Source: Brevirhabdus sp. (lineage in GTDB: Bacteria > Pseudomonadota > Alphaproteobacteria > Rhodobacterales > Rhodobacteraceae). Taken from it: a stretch of DNA of 64,000 nucleotides. The stretch's first letter is position 1, and every line of letters starts with the position of its first letter. This document shows, in pieces, positions 1 to 11,433 of this stretch. The notes under the pieces were generated by a model. The model did not search any database. It had not been told where the DNA came from and saw only the letters and a list, made by a program, of their open reading frames with translations. The stretch covers positions 372,001 to 436,000 of the forward strand of contig JAGXFH010000034.1 of NCBI GenBank assembly GCA_024637315.1, written 5' to 3'. The translations under genes and the position numbers were made by a program.

Positions 1-617
1 TCATCGCCAGTTCGATCGAGAACATCGCCACCGAGATCCGCCACATGCAGCGCACCGAGGTGCTGGAGGCCGAGGAGTTCTTCTCTCCCGGCCAGAAGGG
101 ATCAAGCGCCATGCCGCACAAGCGAAACCCGGTGCTGACCGAGAACCTGACCGGCCTCGCCCGCCTTGTCCGCATGGCAGTGATCCCGGCGATGGAAAAC
201 GTGGCGCTCTGGCATGAACGCGATATCAGCCATTCCAGCGTCGAGCGCAGCATCGCGCCGGATGCCACCATCACCCTCGACTTTGCCCTGAACCGGCTGG
301 CGGGCGTGATCGACAAGCTCGTCGTCTACCCCGAATCGATGCTGGCCAACATGAACAAGTTCCGGGGCCTGGTAATGAGCCAGCGGGTGCTGCTGGCGTT
401 GACCCAGGCCGGCGTCAGCCGCGAGGACGCCTATCGTCTGGTGCAACGGAACGCGATGAAGGTCTGGGAACAGGGCAAGGACTTCAAGACCGAGCTTCTG
501 GCCGATCCAGACGTCACCGCCGCCCTCACCGCCGCCGAAATCGAAGAGAAATTCGATCTCGGCTATCACACCAAACATGTCGACACGATCTTCGCCCGGG
601 TCTTTGGCGAGACCTGA
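1..617 (+). CDS. purB: adenylosuccinate lyase, C-terminal part (5' end outside window)
   Basis: Signature SPGQKGSSAMPHKRNP plus downstream PurB C-terminal domain; open to the left window edge. Confidence 0.95.
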   Translation, partial: IASSIENIATEIRHMQRTEVLEAEEFFSPGQKGSSAMPHKRNPVLTENLTGLARLVRMAVIPAMENVALWHERDISHSSVERSIAPDATITLDFALNRLAGVIDKLVVYPESMLANMNKFRGLVMSQRVLLALTQAGVSREDAYRLVQRNAMKVWEQGKDFKTELLADPDVTAALTAAEIEEKFDLGYHTKHVDTIFARVFGET

Positions 618-674
618 CGCTAGGGAATCGCCGGAAATCGTGTTAGTATCGCCCATCCTTGAACGGAGGTGCCC

Positions 675-836
675 ATGAAGACCCTCGCGATTCTGACAGT
701 TCTGGTGCTGGCTGCAACGCCGACGCTGGCGCGTGGAATGTGCGGCGATCACGCCGAACAAACCACCAGTTCCTGTACCGGAGGCTATGTCTGGGATACG
801 ACCGCCCAGACCTGCGTGGAAAAAGCCACCAGTTAG
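675..836 (+). CDS. small secreted Cys-containing protein (53 aa)
   Basis: RBS-like ggaggt 5' of ATG; translation MKTLAILTVLVLAATPTLARGMCGDHAEQTTSSCTGGYVWDTTAQTCVEKATS with a signal peptide and three Cys; below the ORF-track length limit. Confidence 0.6.
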   Translation: MKTLAILTVLVLAATPTLARGMCGDHAEQTTSSCTGGYVWDTTAQTCVEKATS

Positions 837-907
837 TCAGCGAGTCCGCCGACAGGTCACGGCCTGTTAACCGCTGCTGTGGCATCACCCCTCCAGACGA
901 CTTCAGA

Positions 908-1981
908 ATGGAGGGTTCGGTGAGTTCGGCGCTGCCCACACAGATCAACCGCTCCGGCGGCGCGGCGTCGGCTGCGCCCGGTCCGATACGCAAACTCAGC
1001 AAACGGCAAAAAGCAGCCATCGTCGTGCGCCTGCTGATGGCCGAAGGTGCGGACCTGTCGCTTGCCGGCATGTCCGAGGCGACGCTGGCCGAACTCACCC
1101 GCCAGATGACGACGTTGCGCTATATCGACCGACCGACGCTGCAGCAGGTGATCGAAGAGTTTCTGGCAGAGATTGACGGGATCGGCCTGTCGTTCCCCGG
1201 CGGTGTAGACGAGGCGCTGTCGATCCTCGAAAGCACGATGAGTTCCGAAATGGCCACCCGGCTGCGCAAGCAGGCCGGGGTGTCGGCGCAGGGCGATCCC
1301 TGGGACCGGATCGGCGCGCTCGGCCTCGAAACGCTTCAGCCGGTCCTGGAAGAGGAAAGCGTCGAGGTCTGCGCGGTTCTCTTGTCGAAACTGAAGGTGT
1401 CGAAAGCCGCGGAACTTCTGGGCGCGCTGCCCGGCGCCCGTGCCCGTCGCATTGCCTATGCGATTTCTCTGACCGGCAATATCGCGCCGGACGTGGTACG
1501 CCGGATCGGCCTGTCGCTGGCCAGTCAGCTTGACGCGCAACCGATGAAGGCCTTCGCCGAGGGCCCTGTCGAACGGGTCGGCGCGATCCTCAACTTCTCG
1601 CCCGCCGCGACGCGCGAAGATGTGCTGGAAGGACTGCACCAGCAAGATGAAGGCTTTGCTACCGAAGTGCGACGCGCGATTTTCACCTTCGCCAATATCC
1701 CATCCCGGATCGACCCGCGCGACATCCCGAAGATCACCCGCGATGTCGACCCGGCCAAGCTCATCACCGCCCTCGCCTCGGCCAGCGGCGCGGCGGCGAA
1801 GGCAACCGAGTTCATCTTGGCGAACATGTCGCAGCGCATGGCCGGTTCGATGCGCGAAGAGATGGAGGCGCTCGGCAAGGTCAGGGATCGCGACGGCGAA
1901 GAGGCTCAGAACGCCGTCGTCGCGGTGATCCGCGACCTCGAAGAGGCCGGAGAGATCTTCCTGGTCGCCGAAGAAGACTAG
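908..1981 (+). CDS. FliG-like flagellar motor switch family protein (divergent, orphan)
   Basis: KLSKRQKAAIVVRLLMAEGADLS N-terminus, FliG middle domain (AAELLGALPGARARRIAYAI) and FliG-C-like ANMSQRMAGSMREEMEALGKVR; ORF track start 659 is too far upstream, ATG 908 more likely. Confidence 0.75.
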   Translation: MEGSVSSALPTQINRSGGAASAAPGPIRKLSKRQKAAIVVRLLMAEGADLSLAGMSEATLAELTRQMTTLRYIDRPTLQQVIEEFLAEIDGIGLSFPGGVDEALSILESTMSSEMATRLRKQAGVSAQGDPWDRIGALGLETLQPVLEEESVEVCAVLLSKLKVSKAAELLGALPGARARRIAYAISLTGNIAPDVVRRIGLSLASQLDAQPMKAFAEGPVERVGAILNFSPAATREDVLEGLHQQDEGFATEVRRAIFTFANIPSRIDPRDIPKITRDVDPAKLITALASASGAAAKATEFILANMSQRMAGSMREEMEALGKVRDRDGEEAQNAVVAVIRDLEEAGEIFLVAEED

Positions 1982-2033
1982 CCGGGCGCCGCGCCCACCT
2001 GGCCCGAGGCAGCGCAACGCCGCCAGATCCGCG

Positions 2034-2076
2034 GCATCATTCGTCCACAAATATCCCCGCGCGGAGCGCAATCGCA
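2034..2076. repeat. intergenic repeat, copy 1
   Basis: GCATCATTCGTCCACAAATATCCCCGCGCGGAGCGC, matches the copy at 9675 with about 4 mismatches in 36 nt. Confidence 0.7.
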
Positions 2077-2174
2077 CGCAGTTCTGGAAGTCCTGACGAC
2101 GCAAGGCGTCTCAATTCCGCGCAAAGGGTCGGACGCTCTGGACAGCCTCCCTCGATCCACCTACCGTCTCGGTC

Positions 2175-2513
2175 ATGACCGACACCACCGGACGCCGCTG
2201 GCACGATATGGGTGGCCTCGATGCAGGCCCGCTTGATCCCGCCGAACACGATTTCGCGCTTTGGGAAAAGCGCGTCGATGCGCTGATGGTGCTGGCCTCG
2301 GCCAAGGGGCTTTTCACCGTCGACGGCTTGCGCCGCGCGCTTGAAGACATGGGCGAAGAGGCGTTCGAGTCGATGAGCTACTACGAACGCTGGATCGCCT
2401 CGGTGAACCAGAACCTGCTGGAGGCCGGCGTCTATTCGATCGAAGAACTCGGCGCCAGGATGGAGGATATCAGCAAGCGCGGCACCACCTATTCCGAGGC
2501 CGCCAATGGCTGA
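2175..2513 (+). CDS. nitrile hydratase beta N-terminal domain / thiocyanate hydrolase beta-like subunit
   Basis: MGGLDAG...LWEKRVDAL...MSYYERWIASVNQNLLEAGVYS resembles the N-terminal half of NHase beta. Confidence 0.75.
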   Translation: MTDTTGRRWHDMGGLDAGPLDPAEHDFALWEKRVDALMVLASAKGLFTVDGLRRALEDMGEEAFESMSYYERWIASVNQNLLEAGVYSIEELGARMEDISKRGTTYSEAANG

Positions 2514-2775
2514 CCGGGTCCGCGTCCGTGCCATGATGCCGCCCGGCCATGTCCGCACACCGGCCTATCTGCGCGGCAAGACCGGAATCATCGAACGCAG
2601 CCTCGGTGATTACCCCAACCCCGAACAACTTGCCTACCGGCAACGCGCCGAACCGCGCGCCCTCTACCGCGTCCGCTTTTCCATGGCCGAGATATGGGGC
2701 GCGGCGGCCGAGAACCCCGATGACACGCTCGATGCCGAGATTTTCGCGCATTGGCTTGAACCGCTCGAGTCCTGA
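2506..2775 (+). CDS. nitrile hydratase beta C-terminal (SH3-like) domain / thiocyanate hydrolase alpha-like subunit
   Basis: PPGHVRTPAYLRGKTGIIERSLGDYPNPE...YRVRFSMAEIWG is typical of the NHase beta C-terminal half; ATG overlaps the preceding stop by 8 nt (ATGGCTGA). Confidence 0.8.
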   Translation: MADRVRVRAMMPPGHVRTPAYLRGKTGIIERSLGDYPNPEQLAYRQRAEPRALYRVRFSMAEIWGAAAENPDDTLDAEIFAHWLEPLES

Positions 2776-2776
2776 C

Positions 2777-3415
2777 ATGCCGCACGACCACACCGACCAC
2801 CTGTCGCCTTCTGGCCACCCTTTCCGGCCCGACAATGACGCCCCGCTGACCTACTGGCAGGTGATGGAGATCGCGATACGCGAGTTGCTGATCGTGAAAG
2901 GGATAACCACGGCGGCCGACATCGCCGCCCAGATCGACGCGATGGATGCGCGATCTCCGGCGGATGGCGCAAAGGTCGTCGCCCGCGCCTGGACCGACCC
3001 CGCGTTCAAGGCGCGCCTGCTGGCGAATGGCTCCGCAGCCAGCCGCGAGATGGGGTTCGATATCGGCAGCCTGCGGCTGATCGTCGTCGAGAACACGCCC
3101 CATATCCACAATGTCATCGTCTGCACGCTCTGCTCGTGTTACCCACGCAACCTTCTGGGCCTGCCGCCCGACTGGTACAAGACCCGCGCCTACCGCAGCC
3201 GTGTGGTGCGCGAGCCGCGCAAGGTGCTGGCGGAATTCGGCCTCGTCCTGCCCGATAGCATCCGCATCCGGGTGCACGATTCGACCGCCGACATGCGCTA
3301 CATCGTGCTGCCCGCCAGGCCCGCAGGCACCGAAGAGCTGAGCGAAGCAGACCTCGCCGACCTCGTCACCCGCGATGCGATGATCGGAACCGGATTGCCG
3401 AAAGCCGCCGCGTGA
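2777..3415 (+). CDS. nitrile hydratase alpha / thiocyanate hydrolase gamma-like, cobalt-type
   Basis: Metal-claw motif VCTLCSCYPRNLLGLPPDWYK; CTLC matches Co-type centres. Confidence 0.85.
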   Translation: MPHDHTDHLSPSGHPFRPDNDAPLTYWQVMEIAIRELLIVKGITTAADIAAQIDAMDARSPADGAKVVARAWTDPAFKARLLANGSAASREMGFDIGSLRLIVVENTPHIHNVIVCTLCSCYPRNLLGLPPDWYKTRAYRSRVVREPRKVLAEFGLVLPDSIRIRVHDSTADMRYIVLPARPAGTEELSEADLADLVTRDAMIGTGLPKAAA

Positions 3416-4296
3416 CATGGTTCCGCGGACTGGCGCCTACGGCACAGGGCATCGTGATGATGGTCATCGCGGTCGCCACATTCTCGGCGATGGACGCCAT
3501 CGCCAAGGGTCTTGCACAACGCTACGAGCCGATGCAGGTGCTCTGGGCGCGCTATACCTGCCATACGGTGGTCGTGTTCGTGTGGTTTGCGCCGCGCCTC
3601 GCCGCGCTCTTGCGCACCCGGCATCTCGGCGTTCAGATGCTGCGCTCGGCCTTCGTCTTCGGGGCGACATTCTGTTTTTTCACCTCGATCGCGCATATCG
3701 GGCTGGCGCAGGCGACGGCGGTGTTCGACACCAATCCCCTGCTGGTGACGCTTCTGGCGTTTCTGGTACTGAAGGAACGCGCCGGCCCGCGCCGGATCTT
3801 CGGCATCATGGCCGGGCTTGTCGGTGCGCTGATCATCATCCGCCCGGGCACGGAAATCTTCTCGCTCTATGCCGTGCTGCCGCTTCTGGGGGCCTGTTTC
3901 TATGCGTCCTATGTCATCTCGACCCGCCTGCTGGGACGTGATGAAAACAGCCTTACAAGCCTTCTCTACACCACGCTGATCGGCACGCTGGTCGCAACGA
4001 TCCTGGTGCCGGGCGTCTGGCGGACCCCGACCCTGCCCGATGCCGCGCTGATGCTGGCGCTGGGGGTGATCGGCGGCACCGGCCAGTATTTCTTGATCCG
4101 CGCCTTCACCCTGTCAGAGGCCGCGGTCGTCGCCCCCTTCACCTATGTCGGGCTGATCTTCGCTGTCGTGTTCGGCTACCTGTTCTTCGATGAGATCCCG
4201 GACGCCATGACCTTCCTCGGCGCGCTTGTGATCGTCGGGTCGGGGCTTTATGTCTGGCATCGTGAACGGCAGCAGCAAAGCGAACAGCCCGCCTGA
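3412..4296 (+). CDS. DMT/EamA family transporter
   Basis: About 10 hydrophobic segments; duplicated EamA pattern; internal TATAVFDTNPLLVTLLAFLVLKER. Confidence 0.85.
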   Translation: MTWFRGLAPTAQGIVMMVIAVATFSAMDAIAKGLAQRYEPMQVLWARYTCHTVVVFVWFAPRLAALLRTRHLGVQMLRSAFVFGATFCFFTSIAHIGLAQATAVFDTNPLLVTLLAFLVLKERAGPRRIFGIMAGLVGALIIIRPGTEIFSLYAVLPLLGACFYASYVISTRLLGRDENSLTSLLYTTLIGTLVATILVPGVWRTPTLPDAALMLALGVIGGTGQYFLIRAFTLSEAAVVAPFTYVGLIFAVVFGYLFFDEIPDAMTFLGALVIVGSGLYVWHRERQQQSEQPA

Positions 4297-5214
4297 ATGA
4301 CCTCCAGCGCCGAAGACCCCGAAGGCCGGAGCCTGACCGACTGGGCCACCGACCGCGCCCTGCGGTCGGTCATCTCGGCGTTGCGGCTACTGCCATATGA
4401 CCGGCGGGTGCCGGCGATGGGCTGGTTCACCCGCCGGGTGATCGCGCCGCTGGCGGGCTATAACCGCCGCTCGGCGATCAATCTGAGCTATGTCTTTCCC
4501 GACATGGACCGCGCCGAACGCGCCGCCATTATCGCCCAGGTCGCCGACAATGCCGGCCGCACGATGATCGAGAACTATTCACCCGACGAATTCCTGGCGC
4601 GCAGCGCCAATGCCGAGATCACCGGCCCCGGCTTTGCCGCATTGCAAGAGGCGCAAGCCGAAAAGCGCCCGGTGATCCTGGTGACCGGCCATTTCGGCAA
4701 CTACGAGGCGCCCCGAGCCGCACTCGTCGGGCTTGGCTACGCAGTCGGCGGGCTCTACCGCCCGGCCGCCAACAAGTTCTTCAACGATCATTATGCCGGT
4801 ACCTTCACCGCGTATGGTGGACCGATCTTCGCGCAGGGCCGGCGCGGTACCGCGGGATTCGTCCGCCACCTCAAGGCCGGCGGCATATTGGTGTTGCTGT
4901 TCGACCAACATGTCAGCAAGGGCAAGCGGATGAAATTCCTCGGCCGTCCCGCCCGCACAGCGCTCTCGGCCAGCGAGCTGGCGCTGCGCTACGGCGCCGA
5001 GCTGATCCCGTTCTATGGCACCCGCCGCGCCGATGGCATGAGCTTCGACATCGACCTCGAGGCGCCGATCCCGCACAGCGATCCGGTGACCATGACCGCC
5101 GCGATGAATGCAAGCCTCGAGGCGCGCATCCTTGCCGATCCCGGCCAGTGGTTCTGGATTCACCGCCGCTGGAAGGTCGGCGAGATGGGCAAGATGCTGA
5201 AGGGGAAACGCTGA
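4297..5214 (+). CDS. lauroyl/lysophospholipid acyltransferase family (LpxL/HtrB-like)
   Basis: PVILVTGHFGNYEAPRAAL motif (HX4-5E-type acyltransferase), LLFDQHVSKGKRMKFLGRPARTALSASELALRYGAELIPFY. Confidence 0.85.
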   Translation: MTSSAEDPEGRSLTDWATDRALRSVISALRLLPYDRRVPAMGWFTRRVIAPLAGYNRRSAINLSYVFPDMDRAERAAIIAQVADNAGRTMIENYSPDEFLARSANAEITGPGFAALQEAQAEKRPVILVTGHFGNYEAPRAALVGLGYAVGGLYRPAANKFFNDHYAGTFTAYGGPIFAQGRRGTAGFVRHLKAGGILVLLFDQHVSKGKRMKFLGRPARTALSASELALRYGAELIPFYGTRRADGMSFDIDLEAPIPHSDPVTMTAAMNASLEARILADPGQWFWIHRRWKVGEMGKMLKGKR

Positions 5215-5267
5215 AAAACCGTTGGATGCAGATTTGAAACTTCATTGACAGGCCATAAACCGGGACG

Positions 5268-5843
5268 ATGCAAAAGACAGAGCGCGAAAAGATGCAAGCA
5301 GGCCGCTGGTACACCTGCATCGACCCAGAGCTTGAGGACCTGCGCAACCGCGCCCGCCACGCGGTGCACCAGCACAACAGCCTGCCGCCGGACCGGCGTG
5401 GCAGAATCGCCGCCGAACTTGCGCAGCTTTTCGCGGCCGTGGCAGAGGATGCCTATATCGAGGCGCCGTTCCACTGCGCCTACGGGTTCAACATCACTCT
5501 GGAGCGGGGCGTCTACCTCAATGCCGGCTGCACGATCCTCGATACAGCGCCGGTTCGAATCGGCGCCGGCTCGCTGCTTGGTCCTTCTGTGCAGATCTAC
5601 TGCGCCGAGCATCACAAGGACCCGGCGAAGCGAATCGTGGGTCTGGAACGGGCGCGGACCGTAACCGTCGGTGATCGGGTCTGGATCGGGGGCGGCGCGA
5701 TCCTTTTGCCCGGCATCAGCATCGGGGACAGGGCAATCATCGGTGCGGGAAGCGTCGTCACGCGCGATGTTCCCGCCGGGGCGACTGTGGCGGGCAACCC
5801 GGCGCGGAGTCTGCCGCAGGGCCAACCGACCGGCGCCGGGTGA
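5268..5843 (+). CDS. maltose/sugar O-acetyltransferase (left-handed beta-helix hexapeptide family)
   Basis: Hexapeptide repeats VWIGGGAILLPGISIGDRAIIGAGSVVTRDVPAGATVAGNPAR. Confidence 0.85.
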   Translation: MQKTEREKMQAGRWYTCIDPELEDLRNRARHAVHQHNSLPPDRRGRIAAELAQLFAAVAEDAYIEAPFHCAYGFNITLERGVYLNAGCTILDTAPVRIGAGSLLGPSVQIYCAEHHKDPAKRIVGLERARTVTVGDRVWIGGGAILLPGISIGDRAIIGAGSVVTRDVPAGATVAGNPARSLPQGQPTGAG

Positions 5844-5858
5844 CGGGCCTGAGCGCCG

Positions 5859-6593
5859 CTACTTCATCTGCGCCGCCGCCAGAATCGGCCCGTGCCCCGA
5901 AGTCTGCACCAGAACCGCGACCGGCGAGGTATCGCCGCGCAAGTCGATCGACAGTTTCAGCGCCTCTTTGCCATCCCATTTGGCGACCGGATCCCACGAG
6001 GTCACGATGTTGGCATAGGAAATCTTCCGGCCGGCATTCTCGCCGCGCCTGATCTCGACTTCGCGCAAGGGATCGAACCGCACCAGATGCACCATCATCT
6101 TCTCGGGCAATGCGGCAGAGCCGTTGCGCTCGGCGATCACGGCCAGTACGTCACCATCCCGCGTCAGCCGCATGGTGACTGCCGGCTTCGCCCGATAATG
6201 CGCACTGATCAGTTCGGCCAGCTTCATCGGCTTGGCGCCGACCAGATGGTCACGGCCGCCGACGATCATCTGCGGGGTATAGACCATCCCCTTCCCGGCC
6301 CGGCGCGCATAGGCGCGCTGTCGTTGGGCATGGTCGGGGCTGCCGAACTGATCCTTCCAGCCCAGATAGTCCCAGTAATCGACGTGCAGCGCCAGCGCGA
6401 TCACGTCATCGCGCTTCGCCAGTTCGGCCAAGATCGCATCGGCCGGAGGGCAGGACGAGCATCCCTGCGAGGTGTACAGTTCGACGACGACGGGCTGAGA
6501 CTGCGCCGACGCGGCACTTGGCGCAGCGATCGCGAAGGCCAGCGAACACGCCACCGCGAAAGCCATCGAAATGGCTGCAAGAGATGCTTTCAT
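5859..6593 (-). CDS. DUF1223 family secreted thioredoxin-like protein
   Basis: Signal peptide then VVVELYTSQGCSSCPPADAILAELA; HVDYWDYLGWKDQFG. Confidence 0.85.
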   Translation of the reverse strand: MKASLAAISMAFAVACSLAFAIAAPSAASAQSQPVVVELYTSQGCSSCPPADAILAELAKRDDVIALALHVDYWDYLGWKDQFGSPDHAQRQRAYARRAGKGMVYTPQMIVGGRDHLVGAKPMKLAELISAHYRAKPAVTMRLTRDGDVLAVIAERNGSAALPEKMMVHLVRFDPLREVEIRRGENAGRKISYANIVTSWDPVAKWDGKEALKLSIDLRGDTSPVAVLVQTSGHGPILAAAQMK

Positions 6594-6816
6594 TGACCGT
6601 CCTTTATCCGTCCCCATCATGTTCCTAGACCACTCGCGCCGCGACTGCCAATCAACCAATTGCGATAAGTCCGTAATATCACGGTTCTGTCACTCCGGAA
6701 TTGCAGAACGGTACACAATGGTATACAGTTATTTCGTCACCCCCCTTGAATGCCGCGCGCCATTGCGGCAAACCCTGATCGACATGAACCCTCGCCCAAA
6801 CTGAAGGGACCCCCAG

Positions 6817-9588
<2,772 letters not shown>

Positions 9589-9674
9589 CGGTGGCGCGGC
9601 CGGATGCGCGGACATGCAGCCCTCGGGCGGGCCTGTCCGCGCCAACGCCCCTTCTCAAAGCAGGGAATCCCCTC

Positions 9675-9717
9675 GCATCATTCGTCGCCAAATATCCTCG
9701 CGCGAAGCGCAGCGCGG
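9675..9717. repeat. intergenic repeat, copy 2
   Basis: GCATCATTCGTCGCCAAATATCCTCGCGCGAAGCGC downstream of acnA, followed by GC-rich hairpin CGCGGGC-GCA-GCCCGCG. Confidence 0.7.
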
Positions 9718-9837
9718 CGCGGGCGCAGCCCGCGGCGCAAAATATCTGGCCATCAATGCGGCAAACGGAAACGCATTGTTTCCGATTGGAACCAGACCGG
9801 CCATGCCGCGTTAACCTTCTTTCGCTAGAGGTGACAC

Positions 9838-9954
9838 ATGACCCGTGAACCAAAATTCTCCCGGCCGCGCACCCGCGTCATCAATCTGCCGATGCCGGTG
9901 GTCGAAGCGTTCGGCCTGACCCTGATGGTCGTCATCGCGGCCTATTTCGGCTAG
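9838..9954 (+). CDS. possible 38-aa small membrane protein
   Basis: MTREPKFSRPRTRVINLPMPVVEAFGLTLMVVIAAYFG; aggtgac 5' of ATG; one hydrophobic segment. Confidence 0.35.
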   Translation: MTREPKFSRPRTRVINLPMPVVEAFGLTLMVVIAAYFG

Positions 9955-9963
9955 TTGCGGCCC

Positions 9964-10506
9964 CTAGTTGCGGCCCAGTGCCGCGTCCAGTTCTGGCAAG
10001 AACGTTCGCTCGTAGTGGCTTCCGACGAGCGGCCCGATGAATTTGTAGAGAACGGTCCCGTCGCCATCGACGATGAACGTTTCCGGAGGCGCGGCGATAC
10101 CCCAATCGACAGCATTACGCCCACTCGGATCGAATGAAATTCCGAAAAACGGATTACCCTCTTTGTCAAGATATTCGATGGCATCCGCCTGAGCGTCCTT
10201 GAAGTTCGCCCCTGCTACGCGAATGCCATCTCTTGCCATCTGCATCAATACAGGATGCTCCGCCCGGCATGGGGGACACCAGCTGGCCCAGAAATTCACG
10301 ATTGTCACCTCGCCCGTCCGTAAATCCTGATCGGTGAGGCGTGCAAAACCGGGCAATCCGGCGGGCGCCACCGGCGGTGCAGGCTTTCCCACGAAGGCAG
10401 AGGGCAGCGCATTCGGATCCTCGCGCTGCATCCCCACCCAGAACATCGCCGCCAAAGCCGCAAAGATCAGCGGCGGCGCGATCATCAGGGGCGATACCTT
10501 AGCCAT
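9964..10506 (-). CDS. ccmG: cytochrome c biogenesis thiol:disulfide oxidoreductase CcmG/DsbE
   Basis: NFWASWCPPCRAEHP active site, membrane anchor, position in ccm operon. Confidence 0.92.
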   Translation of the reverse strand: MAKVSPLMIAPPLIFAALAAMFWVGMQREDPNALPSAFVGKPAPPVAPAGLPGFARLTDQDLRTGEVTIVNFWASWCPPCRAEHPVLMQMARDGIRVAGANFKDAQADAIEYLDKEGNPFFGISFDPSGRNAVDWGIAAPPETFIVDGDGTVLYKFIGPLVGSHYERTFLPELDAALGRN

Positions 10507-10651
10507 CCGCACGCCGCGCCTCCGCCCGCTCAAGCGCTCGGCGCACCCGGCGCGACCGCGCCCATGTCGCCAAAATCAGCCCCGCCACCAGAACCAGCGT
10601 CAGACCATAGGCCGAGAGCACCTCGGCGGCATATTTCCCCAGATCCGGCAT
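10499..10651 (-). CDS. ccmD: heme exporter protein CcmD
   Basis: MPDLGKYAAEVLSAYGLTLVLVAGLILATWARSRRVRRALERAEARRADG; between ccmC and ccmG. Confidence 0.88.
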   Translation of the reverse strand: MPDLGKYAAEVLSAYGLTLVLVAGLILATWARSRRVRRALERAEARRADG

Positions 10652-11379
10652 CACCCCATCCTCTCGCGCAGCGCGATCGCATGCAGCCGCCGCGCCCGAA
10701 TCTCGGTCCGGGTCCGCACCAGGACCAGCGCGAGAAAAAGCAGCACGAAACCGGCCAGCACCACCAGCAACGGCAGCCAGAACACATCGTGCACGTTCTC
10801 CTCGGAATCCAGTGACAGCGACGCGCCCTGATGCAGTCCCTGGTTCCAGAAATTCACTGCGTAACGCGACAGGACCGCAAAGACCGAACCGACAAGGCAC
10901 AGCACCGAGGTGAGGTCGGCAGCGGTATCTGGATCGTCGATCGCGGCCCACATCGCCATATAGCCAAGGTAGAACAGAAACAGGATCAGGAACGAGGTCA
11001 GCCGCGGATCCCAGGCCCACCATGTGCCCCACATAGGTTGACCCCAGATCGCGCCCGAAATCAGCGCAACCACCGTCATGATCATCCCCACCGGCGCCGC
11101 CGCCTTGGCCGCAAGCGCCGAAACGTGATGCCGTCTTATCAGCCAGATCAGCGAGGTCACCAGCATCATCACCCAGGCATTGATCGCCATCATCGCCGAA
11201 GGTACGTGGATGTAGATGATCTTGACGGTCGCGCCCATGCGGTAATCATCGGGCGTCAGGAAGAACCCCCAGATCAGCCCGACCGTCAGGGCGATGCCCG
11301 AAAGCACCCACAGCACCGGCACCAGCGGCGCCGTCCAGCCCATGAATTTCAGCGGATTTGCATATTCCCAGATCGACAT
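10651..11379 (-). CDS. ccmC: heme ABC transporter permease CcmC
   Basis: GQPMWGTWWAWDPRLTS tryptophan-rich motif; multiple TM. Confidence 0.95.
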   Translation of the reverse strand: MSIWEYANPLKFMGWTAPLVPVLWVLSGIALTVGLIWGFFLTPDDYRMGATVKIIYIHVPSAMMAINAWVMMLVTSLIWLIRRHHVSALAAKAAAPVGMIMTVVALISGAIWGQPMWGTWWAWDPRLTSFLILFLFYLGYMAMWAAIDDPDTAADLTSVLCLVGSVFAVLSRYAVNFWNQGLHQGASLSLDSEENVHDVFWLPLLVVLAGFVLLFLALVLVRTRTEIRARRLHAIALRERMG

Positions 11380-11433
11380 GACCGCCTTCTAGCCGTTCCC
11401 GCCGCGGCGTACCACACACATCGCCGTCAGCCC

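Noticed and set aside
857-2104. 415-aa minus-strand ORF over the FliG-like gene
   Set aside because: Antisense shadow ORF of a high-GC gene; no recognisable domain and the plus-strand product is coherent
6690-6740. Partial palindrome GGTACACAATGGTATAC upstream of acnA as an iron-regulator site
   Set aside because: Symmetry is weak and does not match an operator I can name with confidence
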